From: CAYXWH01 sp964468755
Lineage (GTDB): Bacteria > Chloroflexota > Dehalococcoidia > Dehalococcoidales > RBG-16-60-22
DNA: 5,121 nt
Direction: 5' to 3'
Assembly (NCBI GenBank): GCA_964468755.1
Contig: CAYXWH010000069.1
Location: forward strand, 1-5,121
Of this stretch, positions 3,972 to 5,121 are shown in pieces (the stretch's first letter is position 1; every line of letters starts with the position of its first letter). The notes under the pieces are model-generated. The model searched no databases. It was not told the origin of the DNA and saw nothing but the letters and a program-made list of their open reading frames with translations. A program made the translations under genes and the position numbers.

Positions 3972-5121
3972 TTATATTTCTAATCTTAATTGTTTCGGCA
4001 ATTTCTTTATTTTTTTGCTATATTCTTTATTAATTTCATAGTATGCATTAGGGTCTGACATGCTTTTACCTATTCTATTTAATAGACCTAGTTTTACAAG
4101 GCTATTCAGCAGTCTCTGTACACCTCTCAAATCAGTATATCCAGATTGATATAAGATCTGTTTCGAGTTTATCTCACCGAAAGTCTCTACTATAGACAAT
4201 ATTCTCCTCTGTGGGTTACGTAATTTTATAAGCAAATCCATCGGATAATATTTTTCTAAACGAATTTCATCCTTATCAAATAATTCTACTAGTGTATAAT
4301 AACTACTTTTCCCTCTTCCCAGCTGTACTAGTAACCCGTAAGAACTTAATTCTCTAAGTTCATTACCTGCTACATGTGTACTTACTCCATTAACATTTTG
4401 GTATATTGAATTAGTTATTTTCTTCTTATGTTTTGTGTATGCCAGAGCTAAAACTTGTCTGAAATTTATGCTTATTGGATATCTAGATGTCAGTTTATTA
4501 ATCCAATCAAGAGTATCCTTACCTAGGAATGTGTGTGTGCGGAAACACAAGCGTGTTTCTTCATTTTCTACATTTAATATGGGTTCAGGTAAACCATTTT
4601 TCTTTAGGTTTTCAACCATCATCTTTATTCCCACACCCCATCCTTCTACAAATCCCATTTCGCTAAGAACTTTCAAAAGTATACGATTGCGATACTTAGG
4701 TTTTGACATTAAATCTGAAAGTCGAGTTCCTCCTAATGGTATTCCCATATTCTTTATTTCCAGCCTATCAGGGAATAACTCAATAAATATATCGCCATGG
4801 ATTTGATAATCATTATGAAAGAATGCATTATATATAGCTTCTCTTATTACTATGTAAGGGTATTCTGAAATTTCATGTCTTTTACCCGATATAAGATATG
4901 TATTTTTCCTAATTAAACTCCATGTTTTATTATGTGTTTCTTCCATTGAACTTAATATCGGTCCAGTTATTACCTCAGATTCTAATATTTCATTTGTCCT
5001 TTCTGATGTCGCATATCTAATAATGTTAATCCTTGTTCCACTTATGAATACTTCTGGTGATTTCCCAAAAAGAATCATTCCGGCAACAGTTGGACGTAAT
5101 TCTCCTCTTTCATCCTTTCTA
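3972..5121 (-). CDS. AlbA_2/HATPase_c_4-type putative ATP-binding regulator, 5' end missing
   Basis: The frame is open at the right edge. 382 residues are visible (counting from the first whole codon at 5118-5120), and the ATG at 5078 is internal, because RPTVAGMILFGKSP (9-22) is the conserved join after an AlbA_2 domain. That domain is mostly outside the window. The GHKL-like ATPase part (HATPase_c_4, COG2865-type) follows: YPYIVIREAIYNAFFHNDY (87-105), DRLEIKNMG (118-126) and VEGWGVGIKMM (158-168). The usual HRDY reads HNDY here. After it come two regions resembling winged helices: about 230-277 (ITNSIYQNVNGVSTHVAGNE start, LSSYGLLVQLGRGKSSYYTL end) and about 297-364 (LRNPQRRILSIVETFGEINS start, LNSLVKLGLLNRIGKS middle). 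These suggest DNA binding. Such proteins are often annotated as transcriptional regulators or RecG-like proteins, and experimental roles are scarce. The gene is strongly AT-rich, rich in AGA, ATA and TTA codons, unlike rimI-ruvA, so recent acquisition is likely. Confidence 0.85.
   Translation of the reverse strand, partial: RKDERGELRPTVAGMILFGKSPEVFISGTRINIIRYATSERTNEILESEVITGPILSSMEETHNKTWSLIRKNTYLISGKRHEISEYPYIVIREAIYNAFFHNDYQIHGDIFIELFPDRLEIKNMGIPLGGTRLSDLMSKPKYRNRILLKVLSEMGFVEGWGVGIKMMVENLKKNGLPEPILNVENEETRLCFRTHTFLGKDTLDWINKLTSRYPISINFRQVLALAYTKHKKKITNSIYQNVNGVSTHVAGNELRELSSYGLLVQLGRGKSSYYTLVELFDKDEIRLEKYYPMDLLIKLRNPQRRILSIVETFGEINSKQILYQSGYTDLRGVQRLLNSLVKLGLLNRIGKSMSDPNAYYEINKEYSKKIKKLPKQLRLEI

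Noticed and set aside
3851..4033. Plus-strand ORF of 60 codons with a hydrophobic C-terminus between rimI and the regulator gene
   Set aside because: It runs through the terminator hairpin and into the end of the regulator gene. Its hydrophobic tail reflects antisense AT-rich codons, and no ribosome site precedes it.

Overview
The window carries seven protein genes, all on the minus strand, so it reads right to left. The core genes are GC-rich. They show bacterial Shine-Dalgarno sites, two TTG starts and sigma-70-like promoters. This fits a free-living bacterium of moderately high GC content. My impression from the protein sequences is Chloroflexota, perhaps Dehalococcoidia, but this is inference and no rRNA or other marker is present to settle it.

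Layout from right to left. (1) 5121-3972: the C-terminal 382 codons of an AT-rich gene for an AlbA_2/HATPase_c_4-type putative ATP-binding regulator (COG2865-like), closed by a clear intrinsic terminator at 3907-3935. (2) 3781-3134: rimI, a GNAT acetyltransferase predicted to modify ribosomal protein S18, with its own extended -10 promoter. (3) 3022-1: an apparent operon yebC - ruvC - ruvA - PPC-domain (DUF296) gene - membrane-anchored TPR gene, the last running off the left edge. A good sigma-70 promoter (TTGACC-17-TAAAAT) lies 50-78 bases upstream of yebC. Spacing inside the operon is 68 nt, a 4-nt ATGA overlap, 14 nt and 4 nt.

Functionally, YebC is a translation or regulatory factor that is commonly found beside ruvC. 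RuvC resolves Holliday junctions that RuvA recognises. RuvB, the motor of the complex, is not in the window. In the position where ruvB often follows ruvA there is instead a small PPC-domain protein and then a TPR protein of unknown role.

The middle of the window is ordinary conserved bacterial housekeeping DNA. The two ends (the regulator on the right and the TPR gene on the left) are visibly more AT-rich and look accessory. I found no RNA genes, CRISPR arrays, insertion sequences or attachment sites, and no gene-free stretch longer than 300 bases. The longest gap is 190 bases (3782-3971), which holds the terminator and the rimI promoter. I do not see a convincing new biological system. The points most worth checking are the PPC/TPR pair attached to ruvCA, the enlarged RimI, and a strong hairpin inside ruvC.
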